A stretch of 10,315 nt of DNA from NCBI GenBank assembly GCA_052388275.1, contig JBQTII010000136.1, forward strand, positions 1 through 10,315, written 5' to 3'. Shown here in pieces: positions 5,313-10,315 of the stretch. The DNA is from JBQTII01 sp052388275 (GTDB taxonomy: Bacteria; Actinomycetota; Actinomycetes; Sporichthyales; Sporichthyaceae). Each line of letters opens with the position of its first letter. Within the stretch, counting starts at the first letter, position 1. The notes beneath the pieces are model-generated. The model saw nothing but the letters and a program-made list of their open reading frames with translations, was not told where the DNA came from and did not search any database. Made by a program: the position numbers and the translations under genes.

Positions 5313-7562
5313 TCACGACTTCTCCAGGTAGCCGGCCCGCTCGGCATCGAGCAGGTCGGCCAGGGCGGCGGCGAGGACCGGGTGCTCGGCGAGGTTCGGA
5401 TCGGCGGCCACCACAGCGGTGGCGGCCTCGCGGGCGGCCTCGATGACGTCCGCGTCGCGGATCACCGCCAGCATCCGCAGGCTGGACCGCCGCCCCGATT
5501 GCGAGGCCCCGAGCACATCGCCTTCCCGGCGCGCGGCGAGGTCCAGCCGGGAGAGTTCGAAACCATCGCTGGTGGAGGCGACCGCATCAAGGCGCTCCCT
5601 TGCCGGGGTGTTCTCCGGCGCCTGCGTGAGCAGCAGGCACAGCCCCGGCGCGCTGCCCCGGCCGATCCGGCCGCGGAGCTGGTGCAGCGCGGACATGCCG
5701 AACCGGTCGGCGTCAAGGACCGCCATCACCGTCGCATTGGGGATGTCGACGCCGACCTCGATCACCGTCGTCGCGACCAGGACGTCCAGTTCGCCGGCGG
5801 TGAATGCGCTCATTACGGCGTCCTTCGCCTCGACGCCCAGCCGGCCGTGGAGAACCCCGATGCGCAAACCGGCCAGCGGACCCTGCGTCAGCATCGGAGC
5901 GACGTCGGCGACCGCCGCCGGCGGGCGCCTGCTGCTGGTCTCCCCCGCCGGCTCCAGCCCGTCGGGCAGGTTCGGGTTCTCATCCGGCCCAACGTCCTCG
6001 GCACCTTCATCACCGCCGATCCGCGGGCACACGACGAAGGCCTGATGTCCCTTGGCGACCTCCTCGCGCACACGTTGCCAGGCGCGGTCGAGAAAATGCG
6101 GCTTCTCCGCGACCGGCACCACGTGGGTCACGATCGGGCTCCGCCCCACCGGGAGCTCGGTGAGGGTGGAGACATCGAGTTCGCCGAAGTAGGTGATGGC
6201 CACCGTGCGCGGGATCGGAGTGGCCGTCATCACCAGGACGTGCGGCGGCGAGGAACCTTTGGCGCGCAGCGCGTCTCGCTGCTCCACACCGAAACGGTGC
6301 TGCTCGTCGACGACCACGAGGCCCAGATCGACGAATTCGACGTTGTCCTGCAACAACGCATGAGTGCCGACGACGATGCCCGCGTCCCCGCACGCGACGT
6401 CGAGCAGTGCGCGTTTGCGGGCGGGCGCCGACATCGAACCGGTGAGCAGCGCCACGCGTGTCGCATCCTCGGCTCCGAACAGCTCACCGCCGGTGGCCAG
6501 CGGTCCGAGCATCACTCGTAGCGAGCGATGGTGCTGCTGAGCGAGGACCTCGGTCGGGGCGAGCAGCGCCGCCTGCCCGCCTGCATCGACGACAGCGAGC
6601 ATGGCCCGCAGCGCGACCACGGTCTTACCGGAGCCGACCTCACCCTGCAGCAGCCGCTGCATCGGGTGGGTCCGCGTCAGGTCCATGAAGATCTCGTGGC
6701 CGATACTCCGCTGACCCTGCGTCAGAACAAAGGGCAGCCCGGCGTCGAAAGCGGCCAGCAGGCCGTCTTTGCGCGCCACCCGAGGGGTGGCCGGTAGCGC
6801 CCGGTTGGCGGCTCGGCGCTGGGCGAGCGCGATCTGCAACACGAACGCCTCGTCCCATTTCAGGCGTTCTCTGGCGCGCTGGACCTCCCCGACATCCCGG
6901 GGACGGTGAATCAGTCGCAGGGCTTCGGCGAGCGGGAGCAGCTTGTGCTCCGCGCGCAGGGCCGCCGGCAGTGGATCGGGCACCTCATCGAGGCGGCGCA
7001 GGGCTGCTCGCGCGCAGGCCGCGATATCCCAGCTCGGGATGGCTGCCTTGGCGGGGTAGAGCGGGATGAGCTCCCCGGCGAGCGCGGCGCTCTCGTCGTC
7101 GTCCAGCCCGTCGAGCGGGAAGAACTCCGGGTGGGTGAGCTGGCGCTCGCTCTTGAACGCGGTCACGGTCCCGCAGAACATCCCGCGTACCCCGGGCACG
7201 AGCTTGTCCCCGGCCGTCCATTGCCGCTTGCCGAAGAACGTCAGCCGCAGGGTGTCGGTCCCGTCGGTGACGACGACCTCGCGGATCGTCCCGGCACGGG
7301 CCTTCATCTGGCGGGACACCGCCGACTTCACCTCGGCCTGAACCGTGACGTTCGCGCCCACCTCCAGCCCGGCCAGCACGGTCAGCTCGCCCCGCCGCTC
7401 GTAGCGGCGGGGGTAGTGCCGCAGCAGCTCACCGACCGTGGTGATATCCAGGTGCTTGGCCAACTTCTTGGCCGCGGCCTCGCTTACGACCCGGTGCACG
7501 GACTCCCCCAGCGGGTGGTGGGGGTTGAGCGGGACCGGAGCCAGCGTCCGGCGGGTGGTCAT
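5313..7562 (-). CDS. recG: ATP-dependent DNA helicase RecG
   Basis: RecG is a monomeric branch-migrating helicase that remodels stalled replication forks and Holliday junctions. The 749-aa protein has an N-terminal wedge/OB-fold region (roughly 55-150, with TFFGKRQW at 108-115) that grips branched DNA. Two helicase domains follow: Walker A GEVGSGKT (307-314), DEQH box with RFGV (419-426), TATPIPRT (446-453), VIEVGVDIPNA (600-610) and QLRGRIGRG (628-636). An acidic, Pro-rich insertion of about 35 residues sits near 517-552, between VCPRIGG and the GVLHGR motif. All key motifs are intact. The ATG at 7562 is supported by an upstream AGGG, which overlaps a TANNNT box, so the gene may be leaderless. 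It is the first gene of a probable recG-rsmD-coaD-sepIVA transcript and is divergent from rpmB. A DAK2-domain gene, which I expect beside recG in many actinobacteria, is absent. Confidence 0.98.
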   Translation of the reverse strand: MTTRRTLAPVPLNPHHPLGESVHRVVSEAAAKKLAKHLDITTVGELLRHYPRRYERRGELTVLAGLEVGANVTVQAEVKSAVSRQMKARAGTIREVVVTDGTDTLRLTFFGKRQWTAGDKLVPGVRGMFCGTVTAFKSERQLTHPEFFPLDGLDDDESAALAGELIPLYPAKAAIPSWDIAACARAALRRLDEVPDPLPAALRAEHKLLPLAEALRLIHRPRDVGEVQRARERLKWDEAFVLQIALAQRRAANRALPATPRVARKDGLLAAFDAGLPFVLTQGQRSIGHEIFMDLTRTHPMQRLLQGEVGSGKTVVALRAMLAVVDAGGQAALLAPTEVLAQQHHRSLRVMLGPLATGGELFGAEDATRVALLTGSMSAPARKRALLDVACGDAGIVVGTHALLQDNVEFVDLGLVVVDEQHRFGVEQRDALRAKGSSPPHVLVMTATPIPRTVAITYFGELDVSTLTELPVGRSPIVTHVVPVAEKPHFLDRAWQRVREEVAKGHQAFVVCPRIGGDEGAEDVGPDENPNLPDGLEPAGETSSRRPPAAVADVAPMLTQGPLAGLRIGVLHGRLGVEAKDAVMSAFTAGELDVLVATTVIEVGVDIPNATVMAVLDADRFGMSALHQLRGRIGRGSAPGLCLLLTQAPENTPARERLDAVASTSDGFELSRLDLAARREGDVLGASQSGRRSSLRMLAVIRDADVIEAAREAATAVVAADPNLAEHPVLAAALADLLDAERAGYLEKS

Positions 7563-7568
7563 AGATCG

Positions 7569-7574
7569 ACCCTA
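7569..7574 (-). promoter_or_regulatory. Candidate -10 box placing recG as leaderless
   Basis: TAGGGT (7574-7569, minus) fits TANNNT and is followed by exactly 6 nt and then the recG ATG, the spacing expected if transcription starts at the A of the start codon. Leaderless messages are common in actinobacteria. The same bases contain AGGG, 7 nt before the ATG, which could instead be a ribosome site on a longer transcript. I see no clear -35 at 16-18 bp; TTGGGC is 20 bp away. Confidence 0.45.
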
Positions 7575-7670
7575 GCCAGCGCCACCCACATCGCGCCCAA
7601 ACCGGAGTAGGTAGAGGACAGCGTCGGCCAGGGATCACAGGTGAGGCGGGTGGGGCGATGCCGGTCCGAA

Positions 7671-7698
7671 TTGTCGTCTCGTGCGTTACCGCTATGTT
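7671..7698 (+). promoter_or_regulatory. Candidate sigma70-like promoter for rpmB
   Basis: TTGTCG (7671-7676) and TATGTT (7693-7698) are spaced 16 bp apart on the plus strand. The -10 fits TANNNT. Transcription would start near 7705, giving an rpmB leader of about 165 nt, long for a 61-codon gene. A nearer, weaker -10 (TAGTCT, 7752-7757) may be used instead. Confidence 0.45.
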
Positions 7699-7868
7699 CC
7701 CTGGCCGACCGGAGTTCACGCGCCGGTTCGCGGCGAGCCGGTGGCCTCAGCTAGTCTGCCGCAGTCGGATCCGGGATCTACCGGACCGTCCCCGGCACCC
7801 ACCGGGACTCGCGCGTGACATCGGTCAGCCCGGGGATTTCGAGCACTGCTTGCGAAAGAGCGATCGAC

Positions 7869-8054
7869 ATGGCTGCCAACTGCGACGTCTGCGCCAAGAA
7901 GCCGAGCTTCGGCAACAGCATTTCCCACTCCCACCGCCGCACGTCGCGGCGCTGGAACCCGAACATCCAGACCGTTCGCGCCATGGTGGACGGCACCCGC
8001 AAGCGCATCAACGCCTGCACGTCGTGCATCAAGGCCGGCAAGGTAGTCCGCTAG
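7869..8054 (+). CDS. rpmB: 50S ribosomal protein L28, zinc-binding form
   Basis: L28 is a small protein of the large ribosomal subunit, 61 aa, full length. The opening MAANCDVCAKKPSFGNSISH and the core SHRRTSRRWNPNIQ are characteristic of L28. Cys5/Cys8 and Cys50/Cys53 form two CxxC pairs, so this is the zinc-ribbon form and not the cysteine-free paralogue made under zinc limitation in some actinobacteria. The ATG at 7869 has a purine-rich GAAAGAG about 8 nt upstream, a modest ribosome site. It is transcribed alone: recG diverges on the left, and thiD converges on the right with a hairpin terminator in the 65-bp gap. It is the only complete plus-strand gene in the window. Confidence 0.98.
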   Translation: MAANCDVCAKKPSFGNSISHSHRRTSRRWNPNIQTVRAMVDGTRKRINACTSCIKAGKVVR

Positions 8055-8094
8055 CGGCGCCGGACGGACACCGCTGACCACCAGTCCCACGGCC

Positions 8095-8120
8095 CCCGAC
8101 CACGTGGGTCGGGAGTATTT
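8095..8120 (+). terminator. Hairpin terminator between rpmB and thiD
   Basis: CCCGACC (8095-8101) pairs perfectly with GGTCGGG (8107-8113) across a 5-nt loop, followed on the plus strand by AGTATTT. It lies 40 bp after the rpmB stop and immediately beyond the thiD stop on the other strand. The T-run is weak, so termination efficiency is uncertain. The stem could also protect the thiD 3' end. Confidence 0.6.
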
Positions 8121-8926
8121 CAGGTTCGGGGCCACCGCCAGCCGTGATCGACGGGGCCGATCCCCGCGCCGAGGGCGAACCCCGCGGCCAGAGCGCCGGT
8201 GACGTAGGCCTTCGCGGTCCGCACCGCCGAGACGGGGTCATCCCCGAAGGCGAGGCGGGTCGCGATGGCGCTGGCCAGGGTGCAGCCGGTGCCGTGGGTG
8301 TGGCGGTTGTCGTGGCGCGGGGCGCTGAAGGTGTGCTCACTGGTCCCGTCGCTGAGCAGGTCGACGGCGTCGCCTGTGAGGTGACCGCCCTTGATCAGGA
8401 CCCACGCCGGACCGAGCGCGAGCACCGCGTCGGCGGCGGCGCGCAGGTCCGCCGGCCCGCGGACCGCAACCCCGGTCAGCGCCCGCACCTCGGGCAGGTT
8501 CGGAGTCACCACGGTGGCCAACGGGATCAACGCCGCGCGGACGGCCTCGAGGGCGTCCGCGGCCAGCAAGGGGTCGCCGTGCTTGGACAGCGCCCCCGGG
8601 TCGACGACGGTGGGGATTCCGGCCGCGCGCACGGGGGTGAGCAGGGCCGCGACTTCGGCGACGTGGGCAGCCGAGGACAGCATCCCGGTCTTGACGGCGT
8701 CGATGCCGATGTCGTCGAGCACGGCCCGCACCTGGGCCCGCACGGCGCCGGTGGGTAGCTCCCAGACCCCGTGCACGCCAACGGAGTTCTGGGCGGTGAT
8801 CGCGGTGACCGCGCTCATGCCGTGCCCACCCAGGGCGAGGATCGTCTTGAGGTCGGCCTGGATGCCTGCCCCGCCGCCGGAGTCCGACCCGGCAATCGTG
8901 AGGATGCGCGGCGGGGGGGCGTTCAC
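8120..8926 (-). CDS. thiD: Hydroxymethylpyrimidine(-phosphate) kinase
   Basis: ThiD phosphorylates 4-amino-5-hydroxymethyl-2-methylpyrimidine and then its monophosphate, giving the pyrophosphate that joins the thiazole in thiamine synthesis. The 268-aa protein has the ribokinase-like fold signatures: IAGSDSGGGAGIQAD (11-25) for substrate, MSAVTAITAQN (37-47), KTGML (79-83), a KGGH turn (179-182) and the anion-hole motif HGTGC (211-215). The usual DPV before the SKHGD segment reads DPGALSKHGD (109-118), so a conserved valine is glycine here. The start is a GTG at 8926; only a weak CAGG precedes it, and the next residues lead directly into the conserved core. It lies 91 bp after thiL on the same strand, consistent with a thiL-thiD unit, and converges on rpmB. 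The gap to thiL holds an inverted repeat but no recognisable TPP riboswitch. Confidence 0.95.
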   Translation of the reverse strand: MNAPPPRILTIAGSDSGGGAGIQADLKTILALGGHGMSAVTAITAQNSVGVHGVWELPTGAVRAQVRAVLDDIGIDAVKTGMLSSAAHVAEVAALLTPVRAAGIPTVVDPGALSKHGDPLLAADALEAVRAALIPLATVVTPNLPEVRALTGVAVRGPADLRAAADAVLALGPAWVLIKGGHLTGDAVDLLSDGTSEHTFSAPRHDNRHTHGTGCTLASAIATRLAFGDDPVSAVRTAKAYVTGALAAGFALGAGIGPVDHGWRWPRT

Positions 8927-8945
8927 GGACGAGGCCTGTCAGTTG

Positions 8946-8991
8946 TTGTGGTCGCGCATTGCCTGCTTTTACGGCTCTGGATCGACCACAA
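8946..8991 (-). repeat. Perfect 9-bp inverted repeat in the thiL-thiD gap
   Basis: TTGTGGTCG (8946-8954) and CGACCACAA (8983-8991) are exact reverse complements, separated by 28 nt. In a minus-strand transcript they would form a 9-bp stem closing a 28-nt loop that can hold a further GCC/GGC pairing. The stem ends about 19 nt before the thiD start. There is no U-run on either side, so it is not a simple intrinsic terminator. A leader structure controlling thiD, or an operator pair, are possibilities. Confidence 0.5.
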
Positions 8992-9017
8992 GGGATGACG
9001 TGCCATGCGAGGTCCGA

Positions 9018-10016
9018 TCATGAGAAATGCGCCCAGCCGCCGCCATTAGGGGTCGGCTCGCCATCGACGGTGACCGCCGGATCGCCCGCGGACACCGCGC
9101 CGATCACCCGCCACCCGTCGGGCAGCGTCGCCGACGCCCCGAACGTGGCCACCAGGGCGTGGTCCTCGCCGCCGCCGAGCATCATCGCCACCGGGTCCAC
9201 CGGCGGGCGCAGCGCACTCGCCGCGGCGAGGAGTTCGGGCGTCGGCACGAGCGCGGCGCGGCGGATGTCGATCGCAACCCCGGAGGCCCGAGCGAGGTGC
9301 CCGAGGTCGGCGACCAACCCGTCACTGACGTCGATCATGGAACTCGCCCCGGCCACGGCCGCCTGCGGACCGGCGGCGTAGGGCGGGGTGGGCCGCAGGT
9401 GGGCGGCCCTCACCTGCGGATGCGCGCCGCCACGGCCGTGGCGCAGCAGGGCGAATCCAGCGGCGGAGGCCCCCAGGAGGCCGCAGAGCGCGAGAACATC
9501 CCCCGGCCGGGCGCCGGCGCGCGTCACCGGCCCCCGCCCCTGCAGATCACCGAGGGCGGTGACGGCGATGGTCACGGTGTCCGCGGCGATCACGTCGCCC
9601 CCGACCACGCTGGCGCCGACGCAGGAAGCTTCGGCCGCCAGACCCGCCATCAACTCCGTGGCCCAGGCCGCGGGCAACGCGGGAGGCACACCGAGGCCCA
9701 GCAGCAACGCGGTGGGCACCGCACCCATCGCTGCGATGTCGGCCAGGTTGGCCGCCGCGGCCTTGTGTCCGACGTCGCGCCCGGTGGACCAGTCCAGGCG
9801 AAAGTGCACATCCTGAGTCAGCAGGTCGGTGCAGACGACGACGCAGCCGCCGGGCGCGTTCACCACCGCGGCGTCATCACCGGGACCGAGCACGACCCCC
9901 GGCCCCCGGTACAGCCCAGTGGTCATCGCGGCGATCAGCGCGAACTCGCCCAGCGACGCGACATCGCCGCGGACTTCGGCGCCGGCACCGTCATGCGGCA
10001 CGGGATCAGCACCCAT
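9018..10016 (-). CDS. thiL: Thiamine-monophosphate kinase
   Basis: ThiL phosphorylates thiamine monophosphate to thiamine diphosphate, the active cofactor, using ATP; it belongs to the PurM/AIR-synthase-like superfamily. The 332-aa protein shows LGEFALIAAM (22-31), the metal/ATP motif GPGDDAAV (44-51), DLLTQDVHF (64-72), NLADIAAMGA (90-99), SDGLVADL (231-238), GGGEDHAL (281-288) and the closing GGWAHF (326-331). The length is normal. I chose the ATG at 10016 over the GTG directly before it at 10019, because GGAGG then lies at the ideal 6-nt distance; the choice changes one residue. It is the first gene of a thiL-thiD unit and is divergent from the RAM-domain gene at 10112. No TPP riboswitch consensus is seen upstream within the 95-bp gap. 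Confidence 0.96.
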   Translation of the reverse strand: MGADPVPHDGAGAEVRGDVASLGEFALIAAMTTGLYRGPGVVLGPGDDAAVVNAPGGCVVVCTDLLTQDVHFRLDWSTGRDVGHKAAAANLADIAAMGAVPTALLLGLGVPPALPAAWATELMAGLAAEASCVGASVVGGDVIAADTVTIAVTALGDLQGRGPVTRAGARPGDVLALCGLLGASAAGFALLRHGRGGAHPQVRAAHLRPTPPYAAGPQAAVAGASSMIDVSDGLVADLGHLARASGVAIDIRRAALVPTPELLAAASALRPPVDPVAMMLGGGEDHALVATFGASATLPDGWRVIGAVSAGDPAVTVDGEPTPNGGGWAHFS

Positions 10017-10032
10017 CACGCACCTCCGATCG

Positions 10033-10066
10033 GGTTCGCACGCCTGCGGCGCGATAGGTTCGCACG
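10033..10066. repeat. 10-bp direct repeat in the thiL/RAM-gene gap
   Basis: GGTTCGCACG occurs exactly at 10033-10042 and 10057-10066, start-to-start distance 24 bp. The second copy overlaps a plus-strand TAGGTT (10055-10060) that fits a -10 box for the gene at 10112, and the first copy falls near its -35 region, where no good consensus is visible. A regulator binding both copies would be placed to control that promoter, or thiL in the other direction. This is inference. Confidence 0.4.
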
Positions 10067-10111
10067 TACCCCGCCCGCCCCCAGGCAGGGCCCGTGCTGC
10101 AGGAGGACGTC

Positions 10112-10315
10112 ATGACGGTCCAGGCCTACATCCTGATCCAGACCGAGGTGGGCAAGGCCGCGGATGTGGCCCGCGCCATCACCGACATCGCCGGAGTCAC
10201 CCAGGCCGAGGATGTCACCGGGCCCTACGACGTGATCGTGCGGGCCGAGGCCGCCTCGGTCGACGAGCTCGGCAAGCTGGTCGTCGCCCGGATCCAGCCG
10301 GTTCCGGGGATCACC
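10112..10315 (+). CDS. Stand-alone Lrp/AsnC ligand-binding (RAM) domain protein, partial
   Basis: The visible 68 residues match the C-terminal effector domain (RAM) of Lrp/AsnC regulators: MTVQAYILIQTEVGKA opens the first beta strand, a helix with ADVARAITDI follows, then VTQAEDVTGPYDVIVRAEA, the strand-turn carrying the conserved Gly-Pro-Tyr-Asp, and a second helix before VPGIT. There is no DNA-binding helix-turn-helix before it. The ATG has AGGAGG (10101-10106) five bases upstream, a strong ribosome site, so the protein truly starts here. The family usually ends about ten residues later, so only a short tail is lost at the window edge. Such single-domain proteins form ring-like oligomers and can bind small molecules; the ligand is not predictable here. 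It is divergent from thiL and shares a 95-bp intergenic region with it. Confidence 0.9.
   Translation, partial: MTVQAYILIQTEVGKAADVARAITDIAGVTQAEDVTGPYDVIVRAEAASVDELGKLVVARIQPVPGIT

Larger units (their letters stand above)
7563..7868. other. Divergent intergenic region between recG and rpmB
   Basis: These 306 bases hold no gene I can support. They separate the minus-strand recG from the plus-strand rpmB. They contain the recG start signal at 7569-7574, a candidate plus-strand promoter at 7671-7698 and a possible second -10 box TAGTCT (7752-7757) lacking a good -35. The putative rpmB leader includes small stems: CGCCG/CGGCG around 7721-7735 and TCCGG/CCGGA (7770-7774 with 7781-7785). None matches a riboswitch or ribosomal-protein leader I know. 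Confidence 0.6.

Noticed and set aside
5243..5347. N-terminal extension of RsmD to an ATG at 5347
   Set aside because: It would overlap recG and add 35 residues unlike the family, which begins with the TRIIAG segment.
5157..6521. Long plus-strand open frame (454 codons) opposite rsmD and recG
   Set aside because: It mirrors the codon structure of recG on the other strand and has no family features.
7671..7698. DNA-damage promoter of the RecA-NDp type near recG
   Set aside because: TTGTC and TANNNT elements are present, but the distance between them is too long for that motif, the GTG part is missing, and the orientation points to rpmB, not recG.
8927..9017. TPP riboswitch upstream of thiD
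   Set aside because: A GGCAAUGC stretch loosely recalls part of the consensus, but the CUGAGA and ACCUGAU signatures and their pairing arms are missing.
10069..10090. Second G-quadruplex motif in the thiL/RAM-gene gap
   Set aside because: Only three closely spaced G-runs exist on the minus strand; the fourth is 8 nt away, outside the usual loop limit.
9027..10115. Long plus-strand open frame (362 codons) opposite thiL
   Set aside because: Antisense shadow of thiL; the product is rich in Gly, Arg and His without a domain.

Overview
The window is chromosomal core DNA from a high-GC actinomycete. Three things point there: the very high GC content, with long ghost reading frames opposite every real gene; GTG starts on several genes; and the gene neighbourhood. 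A SepIVA-type division protein beside coaD-rsmD-recG, and a DUF177-rpmF-rnc-mutM block, are the housekeeping layout I know from Streptomyces, Frankia and Mycobacterium relatives. I cannot name the genus.

Layout, left to right. Positions 1-385 are non-coding: a C-rich end with a strong minus-strand G-quadruplex motif, a 9-bp hairpin, and a clear intrinsic terminator (335-367, minus). That terminator ends a small gene for a 69-aa coiled-coil protein (386-595, minus), which carries a perfect 15-bp tandem duplication inside its coding sequence. After a gene-free stretch (596-922) comes a long minus-strand run. Its first block, read right to left, is DUF177 (2849-3400), rpmF, rnc and mutM (ending at 923), with a good sigma70-like promoter at 3432-3460. 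Upstream of that lie recG (5313-7562), rsmD, coaD and sepIVA (ending at 3494), closely spaced and probably one transcript.

recG and rpmB (7869-8054, plus) are divergent, separated by a 306-bp gap that holds a candidate leaderless promoter for recG and a candidate promoter for rpmB. rpmB converges on thiD, with a hairpin terminator between them. thiD and thiL (minus) supply two successive kinases of thiamine diphosphate synthesis. The 91-nt gap between them contains a perfect 9-bp inverted repeat. At the right edge a stand-alone Lrp/AsnC ligand-binding (RAM) domain gene starts on the plus strand and is cut by the window end.

Together the genes serve translation (L28, L32, RsmD, RNase III), DNA repair (MutM, RecG), cofactor synthesis (CoaD for CoA, ThiD and ThiL for thiamine diphosphate) and division or cell-envelope growth (SepIVA). 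I see no mobile element, CRISPR array, tRNA, rRNA, toxin-antitoxin pair, defence island or biosynthetic cluster, and no evidence of an undescribed multi-gene system. The points worth a second look are small: the coiled-coil gene and its duplication, the thiL-thiD stem, the double-duty recG start, the apparent lack of a DAK2-domain gene beside recG, and a few palindromes and repeats in the gaps.
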